From assembly GCA_949592205.1 (NCBI GenBank), contig CATIUR010000001.1:262638250-262702249 (forward strand): a stretch of DNA of 64,000 nt, written 5' to 3'. The notes beneath the pieces are model-generated. The model was given only the letters and a program-made list of their open reading frames with translations, made no database searches and was not told the DNA's origin. The position numbers were made by a program, and so were the translations under genes. The DNA comes from Helichrysum umbraculigerum (taxonomy: Eukaryota; Streptophyta; Magnoliopsida; Asterales; Asteraceae). Shown here one piece after another: positions 11,701-21,578 of the stretch; the stretch's first letter is position 1, and each line of letters opens with the position of its first letter.

Positions 11701-12984
11701 CAACAAGTTCATGTGACACAACATAATATAACAACGGTGATCAGGCGTTGCAAGATTATGTTCTTCACAATCCATCCTCAGGCCACTCTACATTATAATT
11801 ATCAATGTGATATACTCTTATCTCATATATATTAAATACTTCATGATTTCAAATCAATCAACATCTATTTAGTAGTTTCTATCAGCTGATACACACTCAA
11901 AATCAGCTTACTACTTACATATTCAATCTTACATATGCAAGCCATTTCACATACACACAATGTTCTAATTTTCAACAACTGAATCACTCAGTATATCACT
12001 TATCTGAAACCTCAAACATATGATAACCTATCATCATAATTTTAATACTAAACACAATTCAATGTCCCTATTTACTACAAAATTCAGGACACATCATAAT
12101 TAACTAGCATCACTTTGACATATGCTATACTATCAAGCATCAATGTCACCACAAATCTACTCAATCATGTTACTATAAAACATTTCATTCCTTAATTTAC
12201 AATTGACCAGAAAGATCTACCACTTCCTTAATCAATTTAGCTTTATCATAAGCCATATTTCTTATAAACCTATCAGTCTTGGTTTAGCTCAAAGGTTTAG
12301 CTATAGTCAAAACATATCATATAGCCACATAAACACATATTTTCTCAAATAGCAGTCATTCTCAAATCAGATGACACAAAAATCCTTAATAAGAATTTAG
12401 ATCACAACCTGTGATCAATCTACTAATATAGTACTATCAATCATCTTGTCTCCCAATAAAGACACTCCTTAGGTTCTAACATCAATCATGTTAAACCTTA
12501 ATCAACTCTTTATCTACTCATTTAATCACATTTCTGCATTTTCAATTCAATCAGAAATAACAACTACAATGAGTATCCCATTCAATACCTCTATCCTCAT
12601 GTCAACCTATAACAATCATTAGTTGACTCAAGACTAGGGAATCATATCAGTCTGACTCAATTAACTTCACAACAATGCTTACTCATCATAACAAAGTAAA
12701 CAATTCAAGCAAATTTAAATTAACATAGGCTTATCGAAGATTACCTGGCAATCTTAAGCCCACGAGTGTTGAGGAAACATGAAATATACCAATCAGATAC
12801 TCATGTCTCTCCGTCTCTGCAATCAAATAACAACTTCACAACTTGTTAAGGGTTAGTACATATTCAACTAATCACTTTCTCACACATTCACTAATCAACT
12901 AAACCCACACCCACTGGAATGTTTGACTCAACTCATCAAAGTTTAGGATTGAACATTCTATCAAGTCCAATTCACCCAAACTAT
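8741..12984 (-). other. Non-coding internal domain of the LARD-like element
   Basis: 4.2 kb with no open frame of note on either strand and no gag or pol similarity I can see. The plus strand is strikingly poor in G and rich in A, C and T (the sense minus strand is C-poor) along its entire length, unlike the flanks. The first 290 bases after the PBS resemble the leader of the element at 60033-60210. The rest is unrecognised. Confidence 0.75.
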
Positions 12985-12997
12985 TGCTCTGATACCA
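12985..12997 (-). promoter_or_regulatory. Primer-binding site, initiator tRNA-Met type
   Basis: TGGTATCAGAGCA on the minus strand, three bases after the 5' LTR end at 13001. It primes minus-strand DNA synthesis. Confidence 0.92.
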
Positions 12998-13777
12998 ACT
13001 TATAACACCCCTCGTTTCATTATAAACAATAAATATAATAATAGCGACACGGAAGCGTATTTTTAAAACATACTATCAATGTACTCAAAATGTCAATAAA
13101 CTTTTTCAATTCAAAGTACAAGACATTTCAACACACTGGGTGTTATTAAAAACATTTCTATAATTATCAAAATAACATCAGAGTAAAAGCCTGTCAAACA
13201 TTCCATCCAGTCAAACACTTCCTGCCCTGCCCAATATGTCCCATCTATTTCAACCTGCAGGAAGAACTGTGGTGGGGTTAGCATAAAGCTAAGTGAATGA
13301 AACTATAAGCAACAGTCTAACCTAGCATAACAATCTGTTTACATCAAATAACAATAAACAGAAAATCAATCAATCACTTGACATCCAATCAATGTCATAC
13401 ACGCAACATCATGAGGATCGGTGGTCCCTGAGACACCCTAATACCGGTTTGGTACTCAAGGAACTCTTATCAATCATCTGCATTGGCCCATACAGAATTA
13501 CCGATAACTTATTGTCAATCACACACGACCTAGATCTCTAAACCGACATTTCAAGTTTCCGAGATCTCCTGTCGTCTACAACAACAACAAGTCCAACCAT
13601 CAAATCAAGTTGACCTCAAAATCTTACACACTAGCACAATCAGCCAAGTAAGCAAACATTTAAACTATCATGGCAAGATATCTCAACATACATATTCTAT
13701 CAAAGTAATACTATAAATTACTTGTTGTAAATCAAATCATTACAACTAAATCACACTGAGGTTACAGATCCACTCAC

Positions 13778-13831
13778 CGACTACCTCAGGCCTCTACTCA
13801 GTAGTCTAATATCACTGAGCCTTCTCCACAT
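13778..13831 (-). other. Putative leader exon 2 with stem-loop (family E, right LTR)
   Basis: Second copy of the 54-nt segment with CTCAGT-N11-ACTGAG, bounded by TTCTCAG and GTGAGTGG. Sequence between these signals aligns with 59124-59180 and 43564-43620, while the surrounding intron-like sequence does not. Confidence 0.6.
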
Positions 13832-14054
13832 CTGAGAATTTACAATCAAATATAAGTTAGTAATCCATATCAATACATAACTTATATTAATCCATACTAT
13901 TAGGAACTTAACATAATAATATGAATATTACTAGTTCCTAATCATATATTAGTTATTACAACATAACTATTATCATATATGAATCTGAACATATATCAAA
14001 TAACAATCACATTACTTATAAAAATCAAACAAGAAATGTGACACCAGCCTATCA

Positions 14055-14186
14055 AGCCGCCGGATTCCCTCAGAAGCCGCCGGCTTCCCACAAATCAGCC
14101 TGAATCCGCCGGATTCCCTGAATCCGACCGGATTCCCTAAATTTTGCCGGAATCCGCCGGATTCCCGTGAATCCGCATGATTCCCT
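14055..14186. repeat. Motif array E2 (one 18-bp unit shorter than E1)
   Basis: Same motif and order as E1 but with two instead of three strict tandem units of CCGCCGGATTCCCTGAAT. This shows unit gain or loss since, or during, the insertion of this element. Confidence 0.92.
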
Positions 14187-14845
14187 CGTCGTCCCAGCCC
14201 AGTTCGAACTGTTCAAACCCTAACTCGCGGGTTTTATACCCAAATCACTCCAAACTCGTTTTCAAACGGTTATAAACCACAAATATCATTACATAATCAA
14301 TATGTAACACTTCTAGCATGTTTCTAACATTCAAATCTCTCAAATCATCAATTTACCTAATTTCAATCAAAATCAAATTCTTAAATACTTAAGAACACTT
14401 ACTGATTGAAGAACATATCGATAATAATCTGATGATAATGAAGTTTCACGAGAATCACCACTTCCTGATTTGATTTCTAGTTTGATTTGGAGGTTTTCTG
14501 AGAGTTTCTGTGAGTTTTGAAATGAAAATGAATAACTTTCCTAATTTGGAAAGTAAATATATAGTCGGTCCAACTTAACCGCCTTCAATATACGGGTATA
14601 ATTTAATACCCCATCTCAATCTATTGCCTGGAACCCGAAAACCACTTGCGAGTCCAAACATTTTATTGCACTGTCAACTATATTAATTTACAACAATTAA
14701 TAGTTCATTTATCACATTGGAATATTCAGTTCCTATTCCAATTATTTCAACTAATTTCAAACAATATTATTTCCAAACACATTTAAATACTTATTTAAAT
14801 CAAGAAATAATATAAAACAACTAGGTCCATTTCGAGGATGTTACA

Positions 14846-15750
14846 GCGATGCCCTCCATACTCTTTCAAGCCCTCAGCATATGCTGTGAACGGGTCCGTC
14901 ACAGTGGGATCCTTCAGCACATTTGCACCAACAATACCCAACCCTGAATGCAATTTCTTCAGTTCACTCACGGCTAAATATTTAGCAGATATCTCTGTTT
15001 GGAGCTGCTCCTGTAACTGCTTGAGATCGGTGGCATGAGCGGCAAGCCGGTTGCCCTGGCTCAAAATTTGGCCGTCCTTCTGATTAAGCTGAATGTTCAA
15101 GTCAGCAATTAATTCTTCCTTCGCAGTAATCACTGAACTTCGCTCGTGAGCCACAGATTTGGCCTTGAGAAGGGCATCCTCAAGGGACTGCTTGGTAGCC
15201 TCAAGCTCAGAAATCTTTTCTGCAGAATCAACCCAGGTTCTCCTCTCTCGCCTCAAATCTGCCACCTCCATCCTCAGCTGCTGAACCTCAATACCTTGCA
15301 ACTCTAACTGGCTACGCTGGATTGAGCACTGGTGAGATAACACCTTTGCCCGTGCGGGCTGCCTTAACTCCCACATCAAATGCTCTCGCAGCGCTTTGCT
15401 GCAGCCATCGGATAACTCCGCATCAGAAAGATCCTTCAGCTGGTCGATACTATGGCTCGGAAAGAGGTTGCTCAATAGTTTGTCAAACTCCTCGGGATCT
15501 ACCTCCGAATGGGTCTCCAAAGTCTTGAGAACAGAGCCTTGATCGTCGTGATTGACCGGTGCATGCTCGAGGGATGCACCGGGCGCTCGGGAGTGCGACT
15601 CGGGGGATTCCTCGCCATGATCTGTTTCGAACCCCTCCCCGCAGGAGTCGACGGAGAAGGGCTTCATCTTCTTGAAAGCTTGCAGATCATCAGTCCAATT
15701 GTCACCTTCATCTTCGTCTTTGAGCTTGAGATCGGCACAATAATTATTTA
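14846..15750 (-). pseudogene. Tat antisense accessory ORF, C-terminal coiled-coil part
   Basis: Tat-lineage elements such as maize Grande carry an extra gene antisense to gag-pol near the 3' end. This part starts in frame around 15735 (an internal Met lies at 15667) and encodes an acidic N-side followed by a long heptad-rich coiled coil (roughly 15400-14990, e.g. ELEATKQSLEDALLKAK). It is cut at 14846 by the LTR; the last 17 codons before the stop come from the LTR. It is probably a downstream exon of the gene whose first exon is at 16333-17149. The function of these proteins is unknown. Confidence 0.7.
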
Positions 15751-15799
15751 GGTCAACTCACAAGGACTGTGAAACACATATGTGCAGATGTATATATGT

Positions 15800-17149
15800 C
15801 AGCGGATCAAAAATACAGAGAAAACAAAACGCATGTACGCATACCTCTACGCAGAGAATCACCAACAGCTTCAGTAGAGGGCACGTTCATTCCTGCCAAA
15901 TCCTTGGCAGAAAATTTCTTTCTCTTGTTGGCGGCAGATCGGAGCGGCCTCGAGGCCTTGGATGGGGTAGCAGCGCTGGAAGGTTTAGATCTCACCAATC
16001 CTGAACGCGTCATACCTGCAGATGCCACTGACTTGCCTGGGGCATGGTCAGAAAGCACAGGCTACGACTCGGATGCGCTGGGGGCCACCGTCAACAAAGG
16101 GTCATCGCCCTCAGGTTGTCCACCACCCTCTGAGACGTCGGGCGTGACATTGTCAATCTTGATAGTGTCCAACTCATCATCGGAGAGTATCCACACGGAC
16201 TGCATCACTGCACCAAACAACTCGAAAGGTCAGCAGGTTTCAAATACGCACATATGCGACGCATAAGTGTAAAAAGCAAAAAGAAAAGCAGTTAAAAAGC
16301 TGAAAATACAGTAATAAAGAGAAAATTCGACCGGGGATAGCCCGAAAATAATGGCCACCCTCGCACCGTACCCTCTTCATTTTTCTTAAACACAGGCATC
16401 TTCCCAGGATACCCCCATTCCCGGCTCACACCCAAAGCAAAGAGAACTGCCTCCTCGTGATATGCCCGCATGTGGACCGATGCAGACTCACACAAATTGA
16501 ACAGTCGTGGGTCATTGCCACGCTCCCGTGGACGCTCATTCAAATCTTTGTTTATGCCCTCAAACTTCCAATCAAGCAGACCCGCAGGAATACGAGGAAA
16601 ACAGGAAACATCAACAAAAAAGAAACTGTTTTTCCAGGGTTTCAAGCCTGGACCCTTCGATTTTTGAAAACCAGAAGAGGGCCGCTTTTCGAAAGAAAAC
16701 CAACTGCCCTGTTTTGAAATGCGAAAATGACGACGAAAAAGCACCACGCTCGGCAGTTTATTGTGACAACGACAAAACATTTCAAAAATCATTACAAGCT
16801 GCAAACCATGAGGGTGGAACTGAGGAAACCCGATACCGTAGTACTCACACACATCGACAACAAAAGGGGACACAAGTAAACGAAAGTTGAAATTTTCAAA
16901 ATATTTGCGATACACGGCGACCTTACCGTCCGGAGGGCGATTCGCCCTATCATCCGGCAACGGCACTGTCGGATTGAACTCGCTAAGGCAGGGATACTCG
17001 ATCTCGGTTGCAGAAAGAGAAACATCCATCATTTTACTAGCATGACTAGCAACCTCGGGCTCATCCTCGCCCTCGTCCACCGTAATCGCGACATTTTCAG
17101 CCGGAATCTCGGTGGACGTAACCGGAGCGTCGTGTAAAGTGGAATCCAT
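15800..17149 (-). pseudogene. Tat antisense accessory ORF, 'putative gypsy type transposon' domain
   Basis: The start codon at 17149 opens an exon encoding an N-terminal acidic segment and then the plant domain often annotated as putative gypsy-type transposon (PF04195-like: NFRLLVSPFVVDVCEYYGI, QFHPHGLQLVMIFEMFCR, RISKQGSWFSFEKR). I infer splicing at about 16332 (CG|GTCGAA) to an acceptor GATGCAG near 16206. The next exon (about 16205-15850) is basic and rich in Ser/Ala/Lys but contains an in-frame TAG near 16066. This is not a host gene: it sits antisense between a Tat integrase and a Tat LTR. Confidence 0.72.
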
Positions 17150-18112
17150 AACTAACGGATGAGAATAAAAGAAAAAACAAGTGAAAGAACAAGGAAACGG
17201 ACCTTCAAAAGCAGGATCGAGTGACAGGTTGGCGAAATCGGAACGGAATACACACCGGTTTTATGAACCAGGAAACCCTAAGAACGAAAAGGGAAGTTTT
17301 TTGAAAAATACGGAAATTAAGAAAACCGCTTGACCCTAAATAGCTCGGATGTGCGGGTCGGGTCACAAATATGATCAATAGATCGAGGCCCTACACGTGT
17401 ACGGCAAAAGTAAGTCATTAGGAAGTAAAAACGCGTGACCGGCACATGCCATTATCACACAACTACCCTCATCATGACACCGCAAAAAGCACTGCAGATG
17501 TGATAGGCCTGACAGCGCAGGATGCTAGGCTGCGGGGAGTGTCGGAGCAGGCAGCCCATCTCCGGACGAGAGGAGGAATGCTAGAAATGAGTTTAACTCA
17601 CCAACTCACGGATCGTCGCCGAATTAAACTAGGGGGACTTAATGGTGTAACCACCCTTCAGGACATCCCACAGCTATGATACCCTCCGGGGTTCACGCAA
17701 TGTATATCCCCGGAGGATCACCGATGGATGAAGGACGAGGCAACCCTGGGGTTCGGCGCCCATGCTCTGAATATTCCCTGACAAGGATATTTCGGGAGTC
17801 GTGCGTGGCAGATAAAGTGTCCCCAGGTCAACTTACCAACCTCGTTATTCGTCGGATAAAAGCCAATCCTTACTCCTGATTACCCAACGGATAATAGGAA
17901 CCCTGGCCAACGCGTTTCCCCATGGGAATACGACCGTTGGACGGGAAAACGTAGACGACTATCCTCGGAGGTATAAAAGCTTTAGGATACGCCGAGAAGA
18001 GCATCATCCAAATCAGAGAAATAACACATATTCTCTCCAAGAACACCACTTCGATCGGATTTTCACCACCTGGTTTATGTAAACTCGGGTTAAAACAGCA
18101 ACTGTAGTGTGA
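17150..18112 (+). mobile_element. Tat element 3' untranslated region and 3' LTR (boundaries approximate)
   Basis: No protein is encoded. An LTR promoter-like TATAAAAG at 17970-17977 and a following pyrimidine-rich leader fit an LTR U3/R region, and a terminus GTGTGACA at about 18105-18112 is a possible LTR end. The partner 5' LTR is not in the window, so the limits cannot be set by comparison. Short ORFs here are chance frames. Confidence 0.55.
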
Positions 18113-18341
18113 CAATCCGATCCTCCCCCAAAACATAATCAATCATTAGCACTCAATTAATCTAACACTTGATCATCAATATAATACAATTTATAGAACT
18201 TATTTTATATAATATATGCATGACTTGGGTATTGGTTCATGGACCCGATAAAAACACTATTGTACGAGTTCTAGAATGGATATGGGACAAGAGGGGTATC
18301 CCATCTCCACCAGTACCCTTAAGGAGTTCAGGGGCCATACT

Positions 18342-20230
18342 CAAGGGAGGACATACATGTAAAGAAGGGTATGCACTTGCAGGGGCGGATGTACATGTTG
18401 TGAAGGGTATGCACTTGCATACCCTTGAGTTTCCATGCGTAGTGCAAAAAAAAATTTTATAAAATATTTTTAGTATAGTTCATGTAAAATGCATACCCTT
18501 TAAAATAGTGGTATACACCCTCTAATTTATTTCCGTCCCATGTTCTTCATTGTTTTGATAACCCAATCAAAAAGTAAATCACAAAAATAAATATAAAGAA
18601 TCAACAAATCATCCTTAAAAAATACAAAAAATATTCAGTGATAACTCAACTAAATTGTGGCTTTTAATTAATGGGTTTATTTTTGAAAGAAACATCTTGC
18701 TATCTTTTTTATTTCGACTCATTTATTTTGTAAATTTTTTTCACTTTTCCTTCCCCTTTTTGTTCATTTCTATGTCCTTTTGCCTTTATATCCCAATATT
18801 TAACTTAACCATTCGACAAAACTTTTAACTCTAACATTCCACTATTCAAAACAATCATTTTTTCTCTTTATTTTCTCTTTTGTTTTAAAAAATCTAACTA
18901 TAAAAATTTCTACAGGTTTTAAGGTTTTAATTTTCAAAGTGTACGAAAGTTAAACCTTTTATTATTGTTATGAAATTCCTATTGTATGTATCTTAGTTTT
19001 TAGCTGTATGTTTGTATGTATTTGTAACCGTACGCTTGTATGTTCTTGGCTATGCTTTAAAAACGATTTTCTAGTTCAAGTTTGATTGACAAGTTAAAAA
19101 AAAATTCTAACCGGGAATTTGAATCGAAGAACTCGAAACTCGGCCCGATAAACACCTTTGACTTTCCACCTTAAAAAAAGTCCATTTTACCTAGTGCGTT
19201 TATGCATACCCAACCTCACATTCCTAGATCCGCCACTGTGCACTTGCATACCTTTGGAGTCCTATTCGCAATGTAAAAATAATTATTTGTTAAATGTTTT
19301 TAGTTAAGTCTTTAAGAAATGCACACCCTATAAAAAGATGATGAACACCCTACACATTATTTCTATTCTAATATTGTCAACTATTTCAGTGCGTCCCATT
19401 TTGTTGTCCACCACTTCACCTTACTATTTATGTTTATCCCAAAAAAATCGTCTACTTGCAAAAAAAATACCTATTAAAAATCAACAAACTATCTAATTTA
19501 CCATCATTTATTTCAGAAAAATTTCCAGTAAACCATGCCTCGAATATAAGGTCAAAATTGATAGTCATCAAATCTATCTTAAATCCAACAATATTTTCGA
19601 TAGGATAATAAAACTGGGACGGAGAGAGTAATGCAATCTATCACTTTACTCAATGTAACATAAATCAGGTATCAACAAACTATCTCTTAGAGATAAAATT
19701 AATTATAGTATAAAAATTAATATTAGAAGAAGAAATGACTTGAGCTCTGTATTTTTCATTTCTTCTAAGAAGAAGATGGTGGCTTACATATACCGGATGA
19801 TAAATGAAGTATTATTTTACATTAACTACTATAACTTGATTAATAACAAAAATGATATTTAAGAATGAGTTTTACATCTTTGAAAAAAGTTGAGTTGTTT
19901 AGGAATGAGTTTTACGTCTTTTCAAAGAACTCTAAATATATAATTTTCAATAAGCTTTTTACAAATATATCATGTAATATTTTTCAAAACTAGAACTGCG
20001 AACTCACATAAAATTTTAAAGTTTTAAGTTGCAGCTACATTGGAGTTACTTTTAGGTTGGTTCAGTTTAATCAAAAAATGATTTAGTTCGGTATTGATTT
20101 ACCCGATAAAAAAATTAACCCGAAACCCAACTCAAAATGCACCTCTTCTCAAAAAAAAAAAAAAAAAAAAAAATTCCGCTCATACTATTTAGTGTGCATA
20201 CCCACCCTCGAATTTCTATATCCGCCACTG
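18342..20230. mobile_element. Non-autonomous hAT-type element (outer copy)
   Basis: The ends read CAAGGGAGGA... and ...TCCGCCACTG, the CAGGGGCGGA-type termini common in plant hAT elements. It is flanked by a perfect 8-bp duplication GCCATACT (18334-18341, 20231-20238). Without the nested copy it would be about 1.02 kb. No transposase is present. It contains an A-run at 20151-20173 and a degraded Stowaway-like end near 19600-19631. Confidence 0.9.
18380..19238. mobile_element. Non-autonomous hAT-type element nested in a copy of its own family
   Basis: 859 bp, ends CAGGGGCGGA and TCCGCCACTG, perfect 8-bp duplication TGCACTTG (18372-18379, 19239-19246). Its first 60 bases align colinearly with the outer element once this insertion and one duplication copy are removed, proving that both are the same family and that this one came second. 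Confidence 0.92.
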
Positions 20231-20440
20231 GCCATACTAATTTTCAATATCGGGGATTCCACGTCCACATCCATGCATTCATAGTCAATTCGAAGATTAG
20301 CCGATCAAACCAGATTCGGGTATTAAATTCCTCATCAAGTACGAATATTTTTTTATCAGCTTTAACGATACGGCCTCTACGGATATAACTAATTTAAGTG
20401 AGTCAAAAAATATATGCAAAAAACTAAAAATGCTATAAGC

Positions 20441-20442
<2 letters not shown>

Positions 20443-20471
<29 letters not shown>
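20443..20471 (-). terminator. Long T-run, RNA polymerase III terminator of the tRNA gene
   Basis: An A-run of about 29 on the plus strand gives an unbroken T-run on the minus strand, beginning 7 bases after the tRNA 3' end. Four or more T suffice for Pol III termination. Confidence 0.8.
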
Positions 20472-20474
<3 letters not shown>

Positions 20475-20478
20475 ATAA

Positions 20479-20560
20479 CGACGCCTGTGAGATTCGAACT
20501 CACGCGGGGAAACCCCATGTACTTAGCAGGCACACGCCTTAACCACTCGGCCAAAGCGTC
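20479..20560 (-). tRNA. tRNA-Ser (anticodon GCT)
   Basis: 82 nt on the minus strand. The acceptor stem pairs GACGCTT with AGGCGTC and the discriminator base is G. The A box (TGGCCGAGTGG) and B box (GTTCGAATC) are canonical. The anticodon loop reads CTGCTAA, giving GCT, which reads AGC/AGT serine codons. A long variable arm (about ACATGGGGTTTCCCCGCG) is present, as serine tRNAs require. No intron and no encoded CCA. The gene points away from the RING gene 136 bases to the right. Confidence 0.95.
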
Positions 20561-20561
20561 G

Positions 20562-20696
20562 TTTTATATTTATTGGATTTATATTATTTTTAAACATATA
20601 TAAAAACAACAAAAAACAACAAAAAACAACCATGATCACATAAAACAACACTTTCACCGAACCTAAAACGCCCTCCGATAGAAAATTAGAAATATC
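20562..20696 (+). promoter_or_regulatory. Divergent intergenic region, RING gene promoter/leader with a 3-codon uORF
   Basis: Only 136 bases separate the tRNA 5' end from the RING start codon. There is a TATA-like CATATATAAAAAC near 20595-20607, then CAA/AACAAC repeats typical of plant leaders and of tRNA upstream regions. An upstream ATG at 20631 is followed by two codons and TAA, a minimal uORF. Confidence 0.5.
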
Positions 20697-21578
20697 ATGT
20701 CTTCTCCAACCTCTTCCACCGGAACCACCGCCGTGATGGACCACCAGACCTACCGTTGTACTTCCTGCAACACCGATGTTTCACCCATCACTCCATTCAC
20801 ATGCCATCACTGCAACTCTATCCTTCCCCCTATCGCTAACCCTAACGATCAAAATCCTTCACAATCGCCACCGCAATCCGTCATCAATCCATCCGTACCG
20901 TCAACAACCGCTAGAAGATTCCCTTCCGATGACAATTTCCGTCTTGACAGCCCTTACTTCCAGCGCTTAATTCAACACCTCTCACATTCAAATGACTCAT
21001 CTCCGATCACCACCACAACCACTACTGCCGTATCTCGTCACCACTCTCCAACATCTAAATCTGCAATCGAATCGATTCCGATCGTTACGATCACATCCGC
21101 ATTCCTTGAAATCGATCCGATCGTTTTATGTGCTATTTGTAAAGATCAGTTTGTTATCGATGATGAAACGAAACAGTTACCGTGTAAACACATGTATCAT
21201 CCTGATTGTATACTTCCGTGGCTTTCAAATCATAATTCGTGTCCGGTGTGTCGATTTCAGTTGCCTAAAGAGGTTGCTGTGGATGTTAGAGTTAGGAGAA
21301 GGAGTAGGTCTAGGGTTTTGAGATTCGGCCATTTAATGGAAGAGGTTGACGATGAGGCAATGTTGGGGCTTGGATTTAGTAACCTTCATAATCATCAGTA
21401 TTTGCAACCGATGAATACTCCGAATGTTGCATTTCCTTATACTCATATCGGGCAGACTGTTGACGTCGATGTGTTACCTGATTCGGAACTGGATAATGGC
21501 GTAGAGGGTGTGTCTGGTTGGTCAAGTTGGGGTATGAATTTGGGAGGAGATGGTAATGCTGATGTTGCGATACCATGA
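20697..21578 (+). CDS. RING-H2 zinc-finger protein, probable E3 ubiquitin ligase
   Basis: A complete intronless gene of 293 residues. It transfers ubiquitin from an E2 enzyme to substrates. An N-terminal zinc-ribbon of the kind found in plant RDUF/RING1/CIP8-like ligases has Cys21, Cys24, Cys36 and Cys39. A Ser/Pro/Thr-rich linker follows. The RING-H2 domain spans Cys145-Cys185 with ligands C145, C148, C163, H165, H168, C171, C182 and C185, the exact C-x2-C-x14-C-x-H-x2-H-x2-C-x10-C-x2-C spacing, and the E2-contacting Trp175. After the RING comes a basic VRVRRRSRSR patch and a poorly conserved tail. No signal peptide or membrane segment, so cytosolic or nuclear. Start chosen as the first in-frame ATG; family lengths of about 300 agree. 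Substrate unknown. Confidence 0.93.
   Translation: MSSPTSSTGTTAVMDHQTYRCTSCNTDVSPITPFTCHHCNSILPPIANPNDQNPSQSPPQSVINPSVPSTTARRFPSDDNFRLDSPYFQRLIQHLSHSNDSSPITTTTTTAVSRHHSPTSKSAIESIPIVTITSAFLEIDPIVLCAICKDQFVIDDETKQLPCKHMYHPDCILPWLSNHNSCPVCRFQLPKEVAVDVRVRRRSRSRVLRFGHLMEEVDDEAMLGLGFSNLHNHQYLQPMNTPNVAFPYTHIGQTVDVDVLPDSELDNGVEGVSGWSSWGMNLGGDGNADVAIP

Larger units (their letters stand above)
6864..14845 (-). mobile_element. Non-coding LARD-like LTR retrotransposon (family E), minus strand
   Basis: Two nearly identical LTRs (13001-14845 and 6864-8726) flank a 4.3-kb internal region with no recognisable protein. The primer-binding site sits left of each LTR and a polypurine tract sits right of 6864-8726, fixing minus-strand orientation. 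LTR ends are TGTAACATCC...GGTGTTATA. LTR and leader resemble the Tekay-like element at 57911-61586, so it is probably a non-autonomous relative of that lineage that uses another element's proteins. It interrupts the Tat element. I see three substitutions (7903/14040, 8132/14251, 8553/14672) and one 18-bp repeat-unit difference between the LTRs, which implies a recent insertion. Confidence 0.88.
13001..14845 (-). repeat. LTR of family E (5' LTR of the LARD-like element)
   Basis: 1845 bp, TGTAACATCC at 14845 to TGTTATA at 13001 (minus). Same internal signals as the left copy: TATA-like 14553-14564, donor G at 14402, array E2 14055-14186, putative exon 13778-13831, second acceptor before 13254. 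It borders the Tat antisense ORF at 14846 with no intact 5-bp target duplication, as expected if the other side was lost in the deletion at 6573. Confidence 0.9.

Noticed and set aside
14795..17149. Antisense frames as a host gene
   Set aside because: They lie between Tat integrase and a Tat LTR and have the transposon-type domain and coiled coil of Tat antisense ORFs.
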